The translations under genes were made by a program, and so were the position numbers. This document shows positions 32,331 to 44,385 of a stretch of 64,000 bases of DNA, piece by piece; positions within the stretch are counted from its first letter, which is position 1; each line of letters begins with the position of its first letter. The stretch comes from Pseudisothecium myosuroides (lineage: Eukaryota; Streptophyta; Bryopsida; Hypnales; Lembophyllaceae): positions 13,392,001-13,456,000 of the forward strand of contig OX637297.1 in the NCBI GenBank assembly GCA_951799445.1, written 5' to 3'. Below the pieces are notes generated by a model. It did no database searches. It was not told the DNA's origin and saw only the letters and a program-made list of their open reading frames with translations.

Positions 32331-35300
32331 GGGGATCCTTAAATTTAAATTACAGCGAAGGATGACTGGTATTTGTTTCTTGTTTTCCTTTTTAATCTGG
32401 CGAAAAAAAGGCTCAAATTGGAGGAGCTCATGGATTTCAAATGTTTCCAACATTTGCAACTTCTACATCTTTTTATATTTCGTCCTCGTTCCAATTTCAT
32501 GACTTTAGAGTTTTATTTAATTTAAACTACAGCGAAGGATGACCGTTATTTGTTTTTTCTTTTCCTTTTTAATTTTGTGAAAAAAATGCTCACATTGGAG
32601 GAGCTCATGGATTGCAAATGTTTCCCACATTTGCAACTTCTACATATTTTTATATTTTGTCCTCGTTCCAATTTTATGACTTTAGAGTCTTATTTAATTT
32701 AAACTACAACAAAGCAAAGGAGTATTTGTATTTTGTTTTCCTTTTTAATTTAAGAAAAAAAGGGGCAAATTGGAGGAGCTCATGGATTTCAAATGTTTCC
32801 CACATTTGCAACTTCTATATATTTTTATATTTCCTCCTCGTTCCAATTTCATGACTTTAGAGTTTTATTTAATTTAAACTACAGCAAAGCCGGAGAGGTA
32901 TTTGTTTTTCGTTTTCCTTTTTAATTTTGCAAGAAAAGGCTCAAATTGGAGGAGCTCATGGATTTCAAATGTTTCCCACATTTGCAACTTCTACATACTT
33001 TTGTACTTCGACCTCGTTCCAATTTCATCACTTTAGAGTTTTATTTAATTTAAACTACAGCAAAGCCGGAGGGGTATTTGTTTTTTGTTTTCCTTTTATA
33101 TTTAAGAAAAAAACGGGCAAATTGGAGGAGCTCATGGATTTCAAATGTTTCCCACATTTGCAACTTCTACATATTTTTTTATTTTGTCCTCGTTCCAATT
33201 TCATGAATTTAGTGTTTTATTTAATTTAAACTACAGCAAAGCCGGAGGGGTATTTGTTTTTTGTTTTCCTTTTTAATTTAAGAAAAAAAGGCCCAAATTA
33301 GAGGAGCTCATGGATTCCAAATGTTTCCCACATTTGCAACTACTACATATTTTTATATTTCTTCCCCATTCCAATTTCATGACTTTAGAGTTTTATTTAT
33401 TTTTAACTAGAACAAGGGGAGGGATATTTGTTTTTAGTTTTAATTTTTAATTTTGCGAGAAAACATGCAAATTGGAGAAGCTCATAGACGTCAAATGTTT
33501 CCCACATTTGCAACTTCTACATATTTTTATATTTTGTCCTCGTTCCAATTTCATGACTTTAGAGTTTTATTTAATTTAAACTACAGCAAAGCTGGAGGGG
33601 TATTTGTTTTTTGTTTTCCTTTTTAACTTTGCGAGAAAAGGGGCAAATTGGAGGAGCTCATGGATTTCAAATGTTTCCCACATTTGCAACTACTACATAT
33701 TTTTATATTTCTTCCCCATTCCAATTTCATGACTTTAGAGTTATATTTAATTTTAACTAGAACAAGGGGAGGGATATTTGTTTTTAGTTTTAATTTTTAA
33801 TTTTGCGAGAAAACATGCAAATTGGAGAAGCTCATAGACGTCAAATGTTTCCCACATTTGCAACTTCTACATACTTTTGTACTTCGACCTCGTTCCAATT
33901 TCATCACTTTAGAGTTTTATTTAATTTAAACTACAGCAAAGCCGGAGGGGTATTTGTTTTTTGTTTTCCTTTTATATTTAAGAAAAAAACGGGCAAATTG
34001 GAGGAGCTCATGGATTTCAAATGTTTCCCACATTTGCAACTTCTACATATTTTTATATTTTGTCCTCGTTCCAATTTCATGAATTTAGTGTTTTATTTAA
34101 TTTAAACTACAGCAAAGCCGGAGGGGTATTTGTTTTTTGTTTTCCTTTTTAATTTAAGAAAAAAAGGCCCAAATTAGAGGAGCTCATGGATTCCAAATGT
34201 TTCCCACATTTGCAACTACTACATATTTTTATATTTCTTCCCCATTCCAATTTCATGACTTTAGAGTTTTATTTATTTTTAACTAGAACAAGGGGAGGGA
34301 TATTTGTTTTTAGTTTTAATTTTTAATTTTGCGAGAAAACATGCAAATTGGAGAAGCTCATAGACGTCAAATGTTTCCCACATTTGCAACTTCTACATAC
34401 TTTTGTACTTCGACCTCGTTCCAATTTCATCACTTTAGAGTTTTATTTAATTTAAACTACAGCAAAGCCGGAGGGGTATTTGTTTTTTGTTTTCCTTTTA
34501 TATTTAAGAAAAAAACGGGCAAATTGGAGGAGCTCATGGATTTCAAATGTTTCCCACATTTGCAACTTCTACATATTTTTTTATTTTGTCCTCGTTCCAA
34601 TTTCATGAATTTAGTGTTTTATTTAATTTAAACTACAGCAAAGCCAGAGGGGTATTAGTTTTTTGTTTTACTTTTTACTTAAAGGAAAAGGCTCAAATTG
34701 GAGGAGCTCATGGATTTCAAATGTTTCCTACATTTGCAACTTCTACGTGGTTTTATATTTCGTCCTCGTTCCAATTTCATGACTTTAGAGTTTTATTTAA
34801 TTTAAACTACAACGAGGCGGAGGGGTATTTGTTTTTGGTTTTCCTTTTTAATTTAAGAAAAAAAGGGGCAAATTGGAGGAGCTCATGGATTTCAAATGTT
34901 TCCCACATTTGCAACTTCTACATATTTTTATATTTCCTCCTCGTTCTAATTTCAAGACTATAGAGTTTTATTTAATTTAAACTACAGCAAATGAGGAGGG
35001 TTATTTGTCTTTTGCTTTCCTTTTCAATTTAAGAATAAAAGGGGCAAAGTGGAGGAGGTCATGGATATCAAGTGTTTCCCACATTTGCAACTTCTATATG
35101 TTCTTATATTTCCTCCTCGTTCCAATTTCATGACTTTACAGTTTTATTTAATTTAAACTACAGCAAGGCGGAGCGGTATTTGTTTTTTGTTTTCCTTTTA
35201 TATTTGACAAAAAAAGGCTCAAATTGGAGGAGCTCATGGATTTCAAATGTTTCCCACATTTGCAACTTCTACATATTTCTATATTTTGTCTTCGTTCCAA

Positions 35301-37855
35301 TTTCATGAATTTAGAGTTTTATTTAACTTAAACTATAGCAAAGGATGTTTGGTAAATGTTTTTTGTCTCCCTTTTTAATATATGAAAAAAAGGGGCAAAT
35401 TGGAGGAGCTCATGGATTTCAAATGTTTTCCACATTTGCAACTTCTACATATTTTTATATTTTGTCCCCATTCCAATTTCATGACTTTAGAGTTTTATTT
35501 AATTTAGACTATAGCAAAGGATGACCTGTATTTGTTTTTTGTTTTCCTTTTTATTTTCAAAAAAAAAGGGGCAAATTGGAGGAGCTCATGGATTTCAAAT
35601 GTTTCCCACATTTGCAACTTCTATCTAGTTTTATATTTTGTCCTCATTCCAATTTCATGACTTTAGAGTTTTATTTAATTCAAACTATAGCAAAGCCGAA
35701 GGAGTATTTGTTTTTTGTTTTCCTTTTTATTTTCAGAAAAAAGGGGCAAATTGGAGGAGCTCATGGATTTCAAATGTTTCCCACATTTGCAACTTCTACA
35801 TATTTTTATATTTCCTCCTCGTTCCAATTTCATGACTTTAGGGTTTTATTTAATTTAAACTACAGCAAAGGATGACCGGTATTTGTTTTTTGTCTTCCTT
35901 TTTCATTTAAGAGAAAAAGGGGGTAAATTGGAGGAGCTCATGGATTTCAAATGTTTCCTACATTTGCAACTTCTCCATTTTTTAATATTTTGTCCCCATT
36001 CCAATTTCATGACTTTAGAGTTTTATTTAATTCAAACTACAACAAAGCTGGAGGGGTATTTGTTTTTGGCTTTCCTTTTTAATTTAGGAAAAAAAGGGGC
36101 AAATTGGAGGAGCTCATGGATTTCAAATGTTTCCCACATTTGCAACTTCTACATATTCTTATATTTCCTCCTCGTTCCAATTTCATGACTTTAGGGTTTT
36201 ATTTAATTTAAACTACAGCAAAGGATGACCGGTATTTGTTTTTTGTCTTCCTTTTTCATTTAAGAGAAAAAAGGGGTAAATTGGAGGAGCTCATGGATTT
36301 CAAATGTTTTCCACATTTGCAACCTCTACGTATTTTTATATTTCCTCCTCGTTCCAATTTCATGACTTTAGAGTTTTACTTAATGTAAACTACAGCAAAG
36401 GATGACCAGTACTTGGTTTTTGTCTTCCTTTTTCATTTAAGAAAAAAAGGGGCAAATTGGAGGAGCTCATAGATTTCAAGTGTTTTCCAATTTGCAACTT
36501 TTACATATTTTTATATTTCGTCTTCGTTCCAATTTCATGACATTAGAGTTTTATTTAGTTTAAACTATAGCAAAGGATGACCGGTATTTGTTTTTTGTTT
36601 TCCTTTTTAATTTAAGAAAAAACGTCCCAAATTGGAGGAGCTCATGGATTTCAAATGTTTCCCACATTTGCAACTTCTACGTATTTTTATATTTCCTCCT
36701 CGTTCTAATTTCATGACTAAAGAGTTTTATTTAACTTACACTACAGCAAACGATGACAGGTATATGTTTTTTGTTTTCCTTTTTAATATAAGAAAATAAG
36801 GCTTAAATTGGAGGAGCTCATGGATTTCAAATGTTTCCCACATGTCCAACTTCTATGTACTTTTATATTTTGTCCTCGTTCCAAGTTCTTGACTTTAGAG
36901 TTTTATTTAATTTAAACTACACCAAATGAGGAGAGTTATTTGTTTTTTGCTTTCCTTTTCAATTTAAGAATAAAAGGGGCAAATTGGAGGAGCTCATGGA
37001 TATCAAATGTTTCCCAAATTTGCAACTTTAACAAATTTTTATATTTCGTCTACGTTCCAATTTCATGACTGTAGAGTTTTATTTAACTTAAACTACAGCA
37101 AAGGATGACCGGTATTTATTTTTTGTTTTCCTTTTTAATTGAAGAGAAAAAGTCCCAAATTGGAGGAGCTCATGGATTTCAAATGTTTCCCACATTTGCA
37201 ACTTCTACATATTTTTATATTTCGTCTTCGTTCCAACTTCATGACATTAGAGTTTTAATTAATTTAAACAACAACAAAGGATGGGTGGTACTGTTTTGTT
37301 TTTTTCCTTTTTCCTTTTGCGAAAAAAAGGCTCAAATTGGAGGAGCTTATGGATTTAAAATGTTTCCTACATTTGCAACTTCTACGTATTTTTATATTTC
37401 GTCCTTGTTCCAATTTCATGACTTTAGAGTTTTATTTAATTTAAACTACAACAAGGCGGAGGGGTATTTGTTTTTGGTTTTCCTTTTTAATTTAAGAAAA
37501 AGAAGGGTAAATTGGAGGAGATCATGGATTTCAAATGTTTCCCACATTTGTACCTTCTACATATTCTTATATTTCGTCCTCGTTCCAATTTCATGACTTT
37601 AGAGTTCTATTTAATTTAACCTTCAGCAAAGCCGGGGAGGTAATTGTCTTTTGTTATACTTTTTAACTAAAGAAAAATAGTCCCAAATTGGAGGAGCTCA
37701 TGGATTTCAAATGTTTCCGAAATTTGCAACTTTTACATATTTTTATATTTCGTCCTCGTTCCAATTTTATGACTCTAGAGTTTTATTTAATTTAAACTAC
37801 AGCAAGGCGGAGCGGTATTTGTTTTTTGTTTTCCTTTTATATTTGCGAAAAAAAG
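32330..37855. repeat. Satellite array S1, about 31 monomers of about 176 bp
   Basis: The anchor GGAGGAGCTCATGGATTTC recurs at 32421, 32598, 32773, 32949, 33125 and onward to about 37692, with steps of 175-177 bp. Each monomer runs through AAATGTTTCCCACATTTGCA, a CGTTCCAATTTCATGACTTT block, TTTTATTTAATTTAAACTAC, and a short variable GCAAAGCCGGAGGGG or GCAAAGGATGACCGG segment before TATTTGTTTTTTG. CAAATGT TTCCC ACATTTG gives a 7 bp stem with a 5 base loop in most monomers. Blocks of 526 bp (33803 versus 34329) and 876 bp (32927 versus 33803) are nearly identical, showing recent higher-order duplication. ORFs of 60-160 residues across it are repeat by-products. Confidence 0.95.
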
Positions 37856-40800
37856 TCTGGCTTTGTACTTCAAAGAACTAAATTCTTAAATGTCATGGAA
37901 TTGCATCAAAAGCACGTCAAAAAAATTATGCAGCTTCTAAATACTTCCAGGAATAATAAATCATGAGTGCACTAAATTTAGTCCCCCATTTTCTAATATA
38001 TACTACGTGAAACAAAAGAATGAGAATTAGCCAGGCTTTGTACTTTAAAGAACTAAAATCTTAAATGTCATGGAATTGGCATCCAAAAGCAGGTCAAAAA
38101 AATTGTGCAAGTTCTAAATACTTCCAGGAAAAATACTTTATGAGTGCACTGGATTAAGTGCCGCATTTTCTAACGTATACTACGTGAAATAAAAGAATGA
38201 GAATTAGCCATGCCTTGTAGTTTTAAGAACTAAAATCTGAAATGTCATGGAATTGGCATCCAAAAGTAGGTCAAAAAATTGTGCAAGTTCTAAATACTTA
38301 CAGGAATAATAATTCATGAGTGCACTAAGTTTAGTGCCCCATTTTCTAACATATACTACGTGAAATAAAAGAATGAGAATTAGCCAGGCTTTGTACTTCA
38401 AAGAACTAAAATCTTAAATGTCATGGAATTGGCATCCAAACGCACGTGAAAAAAATCGTCCAAGTTCTAGATACTTTCAGGAATAATAATTTATGAGTGC
38501 ACTAAATTTAGTGCCCCATTTTCTGAAATGTACTACGTGAAATAAAAGAATGGGAATTAGCCAAGCGCTGTAGTTTTAAGAACTAAAATTTTAAATCTCA
38601 TGGAATTGGCATCCAAAAGCACGCCAAAAAAATTGTGGAATTTCTAAATACTCCAAGGACTAATAATTCATGAGTGCACTAAATTTAGAGCCCCATTTTC
38701 TAACATATACTACCTGGAATAAAAGAATGAGAATTAGCCAAGCGCTGTAGTTTTAAGAACTAAAATCTTCAATGTCATGGAATTGGCATCCAAAAGCAGG
38801 TCAAAAAAATTGTGCAAGTTTAAAATACTCCAAGGAATAATAAATCAAGAATGCACTAAATTTAGTGCCCCAGTTTCTAACATAGACTTCGTGAAATAAA
38901 AGAATGAGAATTATCCATGCCTTGTAGTTTTAAGAACTAAAATCTTAAATGTCATGGAATTGGCATCCAAAAGCACGTCAAAAAAATTGTACAAGTTCTA
39001 AATACTCCAAGGATCAATAATTCGTGAGTGCACTAAATTTAGTGCCCCAGTTTCTAACATATACTACGTGAAATAAAAGAATGAAAACTAGCCAAGCGCT
39101 GTAGTTTTAAGATATAAAATCTTAAATATCATGGAATTGGAATCCAAAAGTACGTCAAAAAAAATGTACAAATTCCAAATACTTCCTGGAATAATAATTC
39201 ATGAGTGCACTAAATTAAGTGCCCCATTTTCTAACTTGTACTACCTGAAATAAAAGAATGAGAATTAGCCAAGCGTTGTAGTTTTAAGAACTCAAATCTT
39301 AAGTGCCATGGAATTGCATCCAAAAGCAGGTCAAAAAAATTGTCCAAGTTCTAAATACTTCCCGGAATAATAATTCATGAGTGCACTAAATTTAGTGCCC
39401 CATTTTCTAACGCATACTACGTGAAATAAAAGAATGAGAATTAGCCATGCCTTGTAGTTGAAGGAACTAGAATCTGAAATGTCATGGAATTGGCATCCAA
39501 AAGCAGGTCAAAAAAAATGTGCAAGTTCTAAATACTCTAAGGAATAATTATTCATGAGTGCACTAAATTAAGTGCCCTTGTTTCTAACATATACTACGTG
39601 AAATAAAAGAATGAGAACTAGCCAAGCGCTGTAGTTTTAAGATATAAAATCTTAAATATCGCGGAATTGGAATCCAAAAGTACGTCAAAAAAAATGAACA
39701 AATTCCAAATACTTCCTAGAGTAATAATTCATGAGTGCACTAAATTGAGTGCCCCATTTTCTAACTTATACTACTTGAAATAAAAGAATGAGAATTAGCC
39801 AAGCGCTGTAGTTTTAAGAACTAAAATCTTAAATGTCATGGAATTGGCATCCAGAAGCAGGTTAAAAAAATTGTGGAAGTTCTAAATACTCTAAGGAATA
39901 ATAATTCATGAGTGCACTAAATTTAGTGCCCCATTTTCTAACATATACTATGTGAAATAAAAGAATCAGAATTAGCCATGCCTTGTAGTTTTAAGAACTA
40001 AAATTTTAAATGTCATGGAATTGGCATCCAAAAGCAGGTCAAAAAAATTGTGCAAGTTCTAAATATTCCAAGGAATAATAATTCATGAGTGCACTAAATT
40101 TAGAGCCCCATTTTCTAACATAGACTTCGTGAAATAAAAGAATGAGAATTAGCCATGCCTTGTAGTTTTAAGAACTCAAATCTTAAATGTCATGGAATAG
40201 GCATCCAAAAGTAGGTCAAAAAAATTGTGCAAGTTCTAAATATTCCAAGGATCAATAATTCGTGAGCGCACTAAATTTAGTGCCCCATTTTCTAACATAT
40301 ACTACATGAAATAAAAGAATGAGAATTAGCCAAGCGCTGTAGTTTTAAGAACTAAAATCTTAAATGTCATGGAATTGGCATCCAAAAGCAAGTTAAAAAA
40401 AATTGTGCAAGTTCTAAATACTCCAAGGAATAATAATTCATGAGTGCACTAAATTTAGTGCCTCATTTTCTAACATATACTACGTGAAATAAAAGAATCA
40501 GAATTAGCCATGCCTTGTAGTTTTAAGAACTAAAATCTTAAATGTCATGGAATAAGCATCCAAAAGCAGGTCAAAAAAATTGTGCAAGTTCTAAATACTC
40601 CAAGGAATAATAATTCATGAGTGCACTAAATTAAGTGCCCCATTTTCTAACATATACTATGTGAAACAAAAGAATGAGAATTAGCCATGCCTTGTAGTTT
40701 GAAGAACTAAAATCTTAAATGTCATGGAATTGGCATCCAAAAGTAGGTGAAAAAAATTGTGCAAGTTCTAAATACTCCAAGGAATAATAATTCATGAGTG

Positions 40801-41030
40801 CACTAAATTTAGTGCTCTATTTTCTATTATATACTACATGAAATAAACAAATTTAAATTAGCCAGGCTTTGTACTTCAAAGAACTAAAATCTTAAATGTC
40901 ATGGACGTGGCATTCAAAAGAAGTTAAAAAAAATTGTGCAAGTTCTAAATACTCCAAGGAATAATAATTCATGAGTGCACTAAATTTAGTGCCCCATTTT
41001 GTAGCATATACTACGTGATATAAATGAATG
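37856..41030. repeat. Satellite array S2, about 18 monomers of about 177 bp
   Basis: The anchor GAATTAGCCA recurs at 38023, 38201, 38377 and so on to about 40857, with steps of 176-178 bp. Monomers contain CTTGTAGTTTTAAGAACTAA, ATGTCATGGAATTGGCATCC, AAAAAATTGTGCAAGTTCTA, AATAATAATTCATGAGTGCA and CATATACTACGTGAAATAAA. Many carry the perfect 16 bp dyad GCACTAAATTTAGTGC. The sequence is unrelated to S1, yet the period is almost the same and the arrays abut at about 37855 (GCGAAAAAAAGTCTGG). Confidence 0.95.
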
Positions 41031-41420
41031 AGATAAAATATTGAAGCTAATTTATTTGTTTTTCAATTGTAAGGCTTTCTGAACGTGAATTTTTGGACCA
41101 TGCGTGGGTTGTATTTTAGAGGGTATTTTTAGAAAACTGTTTGCAAGGACTGAGGGGCGCACTGGCTTTGTTTTTTGATGTTTGTACGTATGGTGTGAAA
41201 GTTATTGAATTTGAAAGTGCTCATTGAAATAAGAAAATAGGAATTTAAATTTCTATTGACTTCGGAAAACAGCACGTCAGGGCATACCAATTGTTTGTTA
41301 ACATTCCAAATATTTACACACTCACATTTTTTTATGGGCGCACGTCCTTAAAGAATTTATCCATACCAGTCCTTAAGTTTGGCTCTTAGTTTGTTTGTTT
41401 TCTTTTGTAAGTTTTGTTTT

Positions 41421-41714
41421 ACATTAGAGGAGATTTGGGCTTCTAAGAGCCCGTGAGTTCCCGGTTTGTGGGAACTCTGTAGGACTGCTGAAACGCTGCT
41501 GCATGGCCACTCCGACGTGGCCGAGCGACTGCCACGTCATTTTTTTTTTCTTTTTGAATTTTTTTTCTTTTAGTATTCTTTTAACATTTTAAGAATTTTT
41601 TTTTTTTTTTTTTTTTTTTTAATAATAATTTTTTTCTGAGAGCAGGGCTGGTTCCCAGCATTGGGAACAGCCCTGAAACGGTCTTCCAGACGGCCAGATC
41701 TCCTCTAATGTTTG
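41421..41714. mobile_element. Small inverted-repeat element with internal poly-T
   Basis: ATTAGAGGAGATTTGG at the left end is mirrored by CCAGATCTCCTCTAAT at the right end, about 290 bp apart. Inside are GGGAAC/GTTCCC words and a run of about 22 T residues (41599-41620). The flanking target duplication is not clear. It is a MITE candidate, possibly a short retroelement given the homopolymer. Confidence 0.45.
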
Positions 41715-41749
41715 TTACATTTAGATCTCCCGAACTGTGCATTCCCGGG

Positions 41750-42960
41750 GACGTGCTTGGTATTATCGGAAAGCCCTCAGCAAGGAGGGATGTACGGGCT
41801 TTGTTTTGTGACATGTCGAAGTTTTGTGCATAAGTTATAAATATTTGAGTTTAGGGTGGTCCTTTTAAGTTAATAAATTATTCTAAATTAATTATCTTTT
41901 GTGTGCAAATTTCTTACATAATGAGCACCATTCGAAAGCCCTTGACGAGGAGGGCTGCGTGGGCTTTATTTTGCGGCAATGGACCTATGGTGGGAAAGTC
42001 ATAGACTTTTGAGGTCTTCTTTGGTTTTCAAAATGACTTTAGTTATACTTTTCTTTTGGTTGTAGCAAACGCACAGGGCACACTAGTGACTAAAGGATTG
42101 GATTTATTTTATGTTCATGAATTTACTTTTTCCTTAACCCTTGAATGCCAAAGGACTATTCGGAGCTTCTTGAAAATTGGTCTAAATTGAACTAAAAGTC
42201 AATATTTCTATAAGTTGTACCAATGATTGTCTCCTTAATAGGAACTGTACAAATTAAAACTAGACATATTAGAGATCACATAGAGAAAGAAAACATAACA
42301 ATATCACTTACAAATTGAAAGATTATAATGTTTGATCATGAGGGTATTAAAACTAAGAAAACTGTTCAATTCTCTTTTTGCATGTCAACTCTTAAAAGGT
42401 GGTCATTAAAAAATATGAGGTCAATGGGCCTAACATGCACAAGCGCAATCAATTTACGTTTTTTCAAAATCTACTAGTGTGCACTGTGCCATTTCCACGA
42501 GAAAAATAGAAGTGAAAGTAATTTTCTAATTTTTTGATTCATAAAAAACTTCAAAATTCAACATCGTTTCTATTGTAGCTCCGAACGCCACGTAACAAAG
42601 CCCGTGCACCCCTCCTTGCCGAGGGCTTTCCAACGGTACCAAAAGCGTGACTAATTGACACATGGTTCATAAGATACATAATTTAACATAAATTAGTAAT
42701 GTTTAAGAATCTCAAATAACTCAAGAATCCATAACTTTCCCACTGTAGCTCGAAATACCACGAAACAAAGGTCGTGCACACCTCCTCGCTGAGAGCTTTT
42801 CGACGGTACCGAGAATGCGACCAAAATCAAAGTAAAGGTAATTTCCTGTTTTTTTGATCCAGAAATACTTCGGAATTCAATAACTTCCGCGCCGTAATTC
42901 CCAATGCCACGAAACCAAGCCCGCCGTTGAGGGCTTTCCGACAGTACCAAGCACGTAGCC
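41750..42960. repeat. Inverted cluster of AAAGCCC...GGGCTTT repeat units
   Basis: Two forward units (near 41770 and 41930) read GAAAGCCCTxxxxxxGGAGGG, then GGGCTTTxxTTTTG. Three reverse-complement units (near 42590, 42760 and 42905) read AAGCCCGxxCACCCCTCCT, then GAGGGCTTTCC. Between them lies 42120-42470, homologous to the dispersed repeat at 16610-17270. Units are about 160 bp apart. The arrangement suggests a foldback-type element with several subterminal units per arm. Confidence 0.6.
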
Positions 42961-43340
42961 GGGGGATGCATGGTCCGGGAGATCTCGATGTGACAAACAA
43001 AACAAAACAAACATCCAATCTGAAGGTATGGATTGTACAATTTTTTTAAATGAATTTGTGAGGTGATTTTTTCTCCAAGATTTAGTGTATTTCAGGCTCA
43101 TTTTCAAGAGCCCTCAACAGTACGGGAAGTCAAGATTGCAACGGGTATCCTTGCAAAAAATCTTCCACGGAAAAATCATTATCCTTCATTTTTAAGATCG
43201 GTTTTTTCATCCTAAAATTAGACTTCAGAAATACTTCTCTAGAAATATAAACTATTAAAAATAGAAATGTAATTAAGTTTTACTTCAAAGTTTTTGAAAA
43301 ATCAGAATGTGGTGCCTAGGGCAGTTAGGGGTTAAAGATG
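42120..43340 (-). repeat. Dispersed repeat, copy 2
   Basis: Reverse complement of 16610-17270, with an extra 560 bp or so between 42480 and 43060 that contains the reverse AAAGCCC units. Shared blocks are listed under copy 1. The minus strand gives the same orientation as copy 1 on the plus strand. Confidence 0.6.
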
Positions 43341-43780
43341 TATTGTATTTTACAATATATTTATCATGAATTTCATATGGTCTTATATTTGAAATTCATC
43401 TATAAAATATTTCGAACTTCTGCATTTGTTTCTCTCATATCACCTAATTTGATGTATATGATTTTCAGGATTTTGGTTCTACAAAGTGCAGGACAAGTCA
43501 TGGCTCATGTGAATTTCGTACGTACGAAATCGGAACGAAATGTCATGATTTTCGAACGCTTCAAAATTCAAAATTCATGTTTAAAATAGAATCCAAAACA
43601 GTAGTATCACCATTTATGTGGAAAAAGCAAGGGGAATCTGTCCAACTAATATTACCCCACAATGTCAGTGGCATAATTACAACGTAGGGCACTAGATTCT
43701 TTTTTTTGGCTGCGCAACTGCAAAGTCATCCCCGAATCCGGCGATTTTTTATTTTCGGCCGCCCTCTGAATACGAGAGTT
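43340..43780. other. Gene-free stretch with an 18 bp perfect palindrome
   Basis: No exon or repeat is supported. The palindrome ATTTCGTACGTACGAAAT lies at 43513-43530. From about 43780 the composition becomes less AT-rich as the presumed leader of gene 2 begins. Confidence 0.4.
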
Positions 43781-44385
43781 CAAAATTGAATTTCTTCAAT
43801 TCAGTTGGCGCCATTCCGTTCCCGCCCTTGAGTTCCCACGAGTGAGCCAAGTGTACGCCGTCATCCACTGTTCTGAAATTCTTCTTCACTCTTTCTTGTT
43901 GTCTCGATCAACTCGTGTGCGCCTCAGCTTCTTCTCTTTCGTAGTTGAGCAGTTGAGCTAGAGCTGCAGGTGTAGTGCAATTATTGAGTGCAGTATTCAT
44001 TGAGTGTGATCATGGCCGACGACTCTTGGCAGGAGGCTCTACGTTTTGCAGCGCTTGCGATAAACGATTTAGCTCTTGTCAGCACAATGCGGGCTCCATT
44101 TCTTGCTTTGAATTGATTACAGATTATGTCTCTCTCCGTGCGCAATCCTGACCAAAGATTCAGTTCAAGGAACGGGTCCACTATGGAGAGAGTGCCATAG
44201 AGTTTTTAGTTTGTAAGACACAGTACAATGTACAATTGAATGATAAATCCTGCATCTCATTTCTCCCTCTCTGTAATTGTCTGTGGAAGTGGAAGTGACG
44301 GTTCCTCCAAAATGTGTGCCGGAAAATACGGAAACGTACATACAAGCTCGATAATTGTTACTGTTCCGCGAATTGCGAGACAAAT
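43780..44385 (+). promoter_or_regulatory. Probable promoter and 5' leader of gene 2
   Basis: CT-rich leader-like sequence (TTCTTCTTCACTCTTTCTTG near 43880) precedes a short upstream ORF starting ATGGCC at 44012 (MADDSWQEALRFAAL). Downstream is the palindrome-filled intron that ends at TTTGCAG, just before the gene 2 ATG at 45321. The position mirrors the leader proposed for gene 1. TATA box and donor site were not resolved, so exon boundaries are uncertain. Confidence 0.35.

Noticed and set aside
32612..37596. ORFs of 60-163 residues with repeated Phe/Leu-rich segments, looking like leucine-rich or membrane proteins
   Set aside because: They are translations of the 176 bp satellite; phase changes with monomer length and the same residues recur at monomer spacing.
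32330..41030. CRISPR-like regular repeats
   Set aside because: Units are contiguous 176-177 bp monomers with no short repeat/unique spacer alternation, in a plant-type context.
41599..41620. Poly-T run as the tail of a non-LTR retroelement
   Set aside because: No SINE box A/B or LINE coding sequence beside it; it lies inside a small inverted-repeat element, so it was left as part of that.
44012..44120. Short ORF starting ATGGCCGACGAC as the true start of gene 2
   Set aside because: It stops after about 35 codons and no spliced frame to 45321 could be shown; kept only as a possible upstream ORF.
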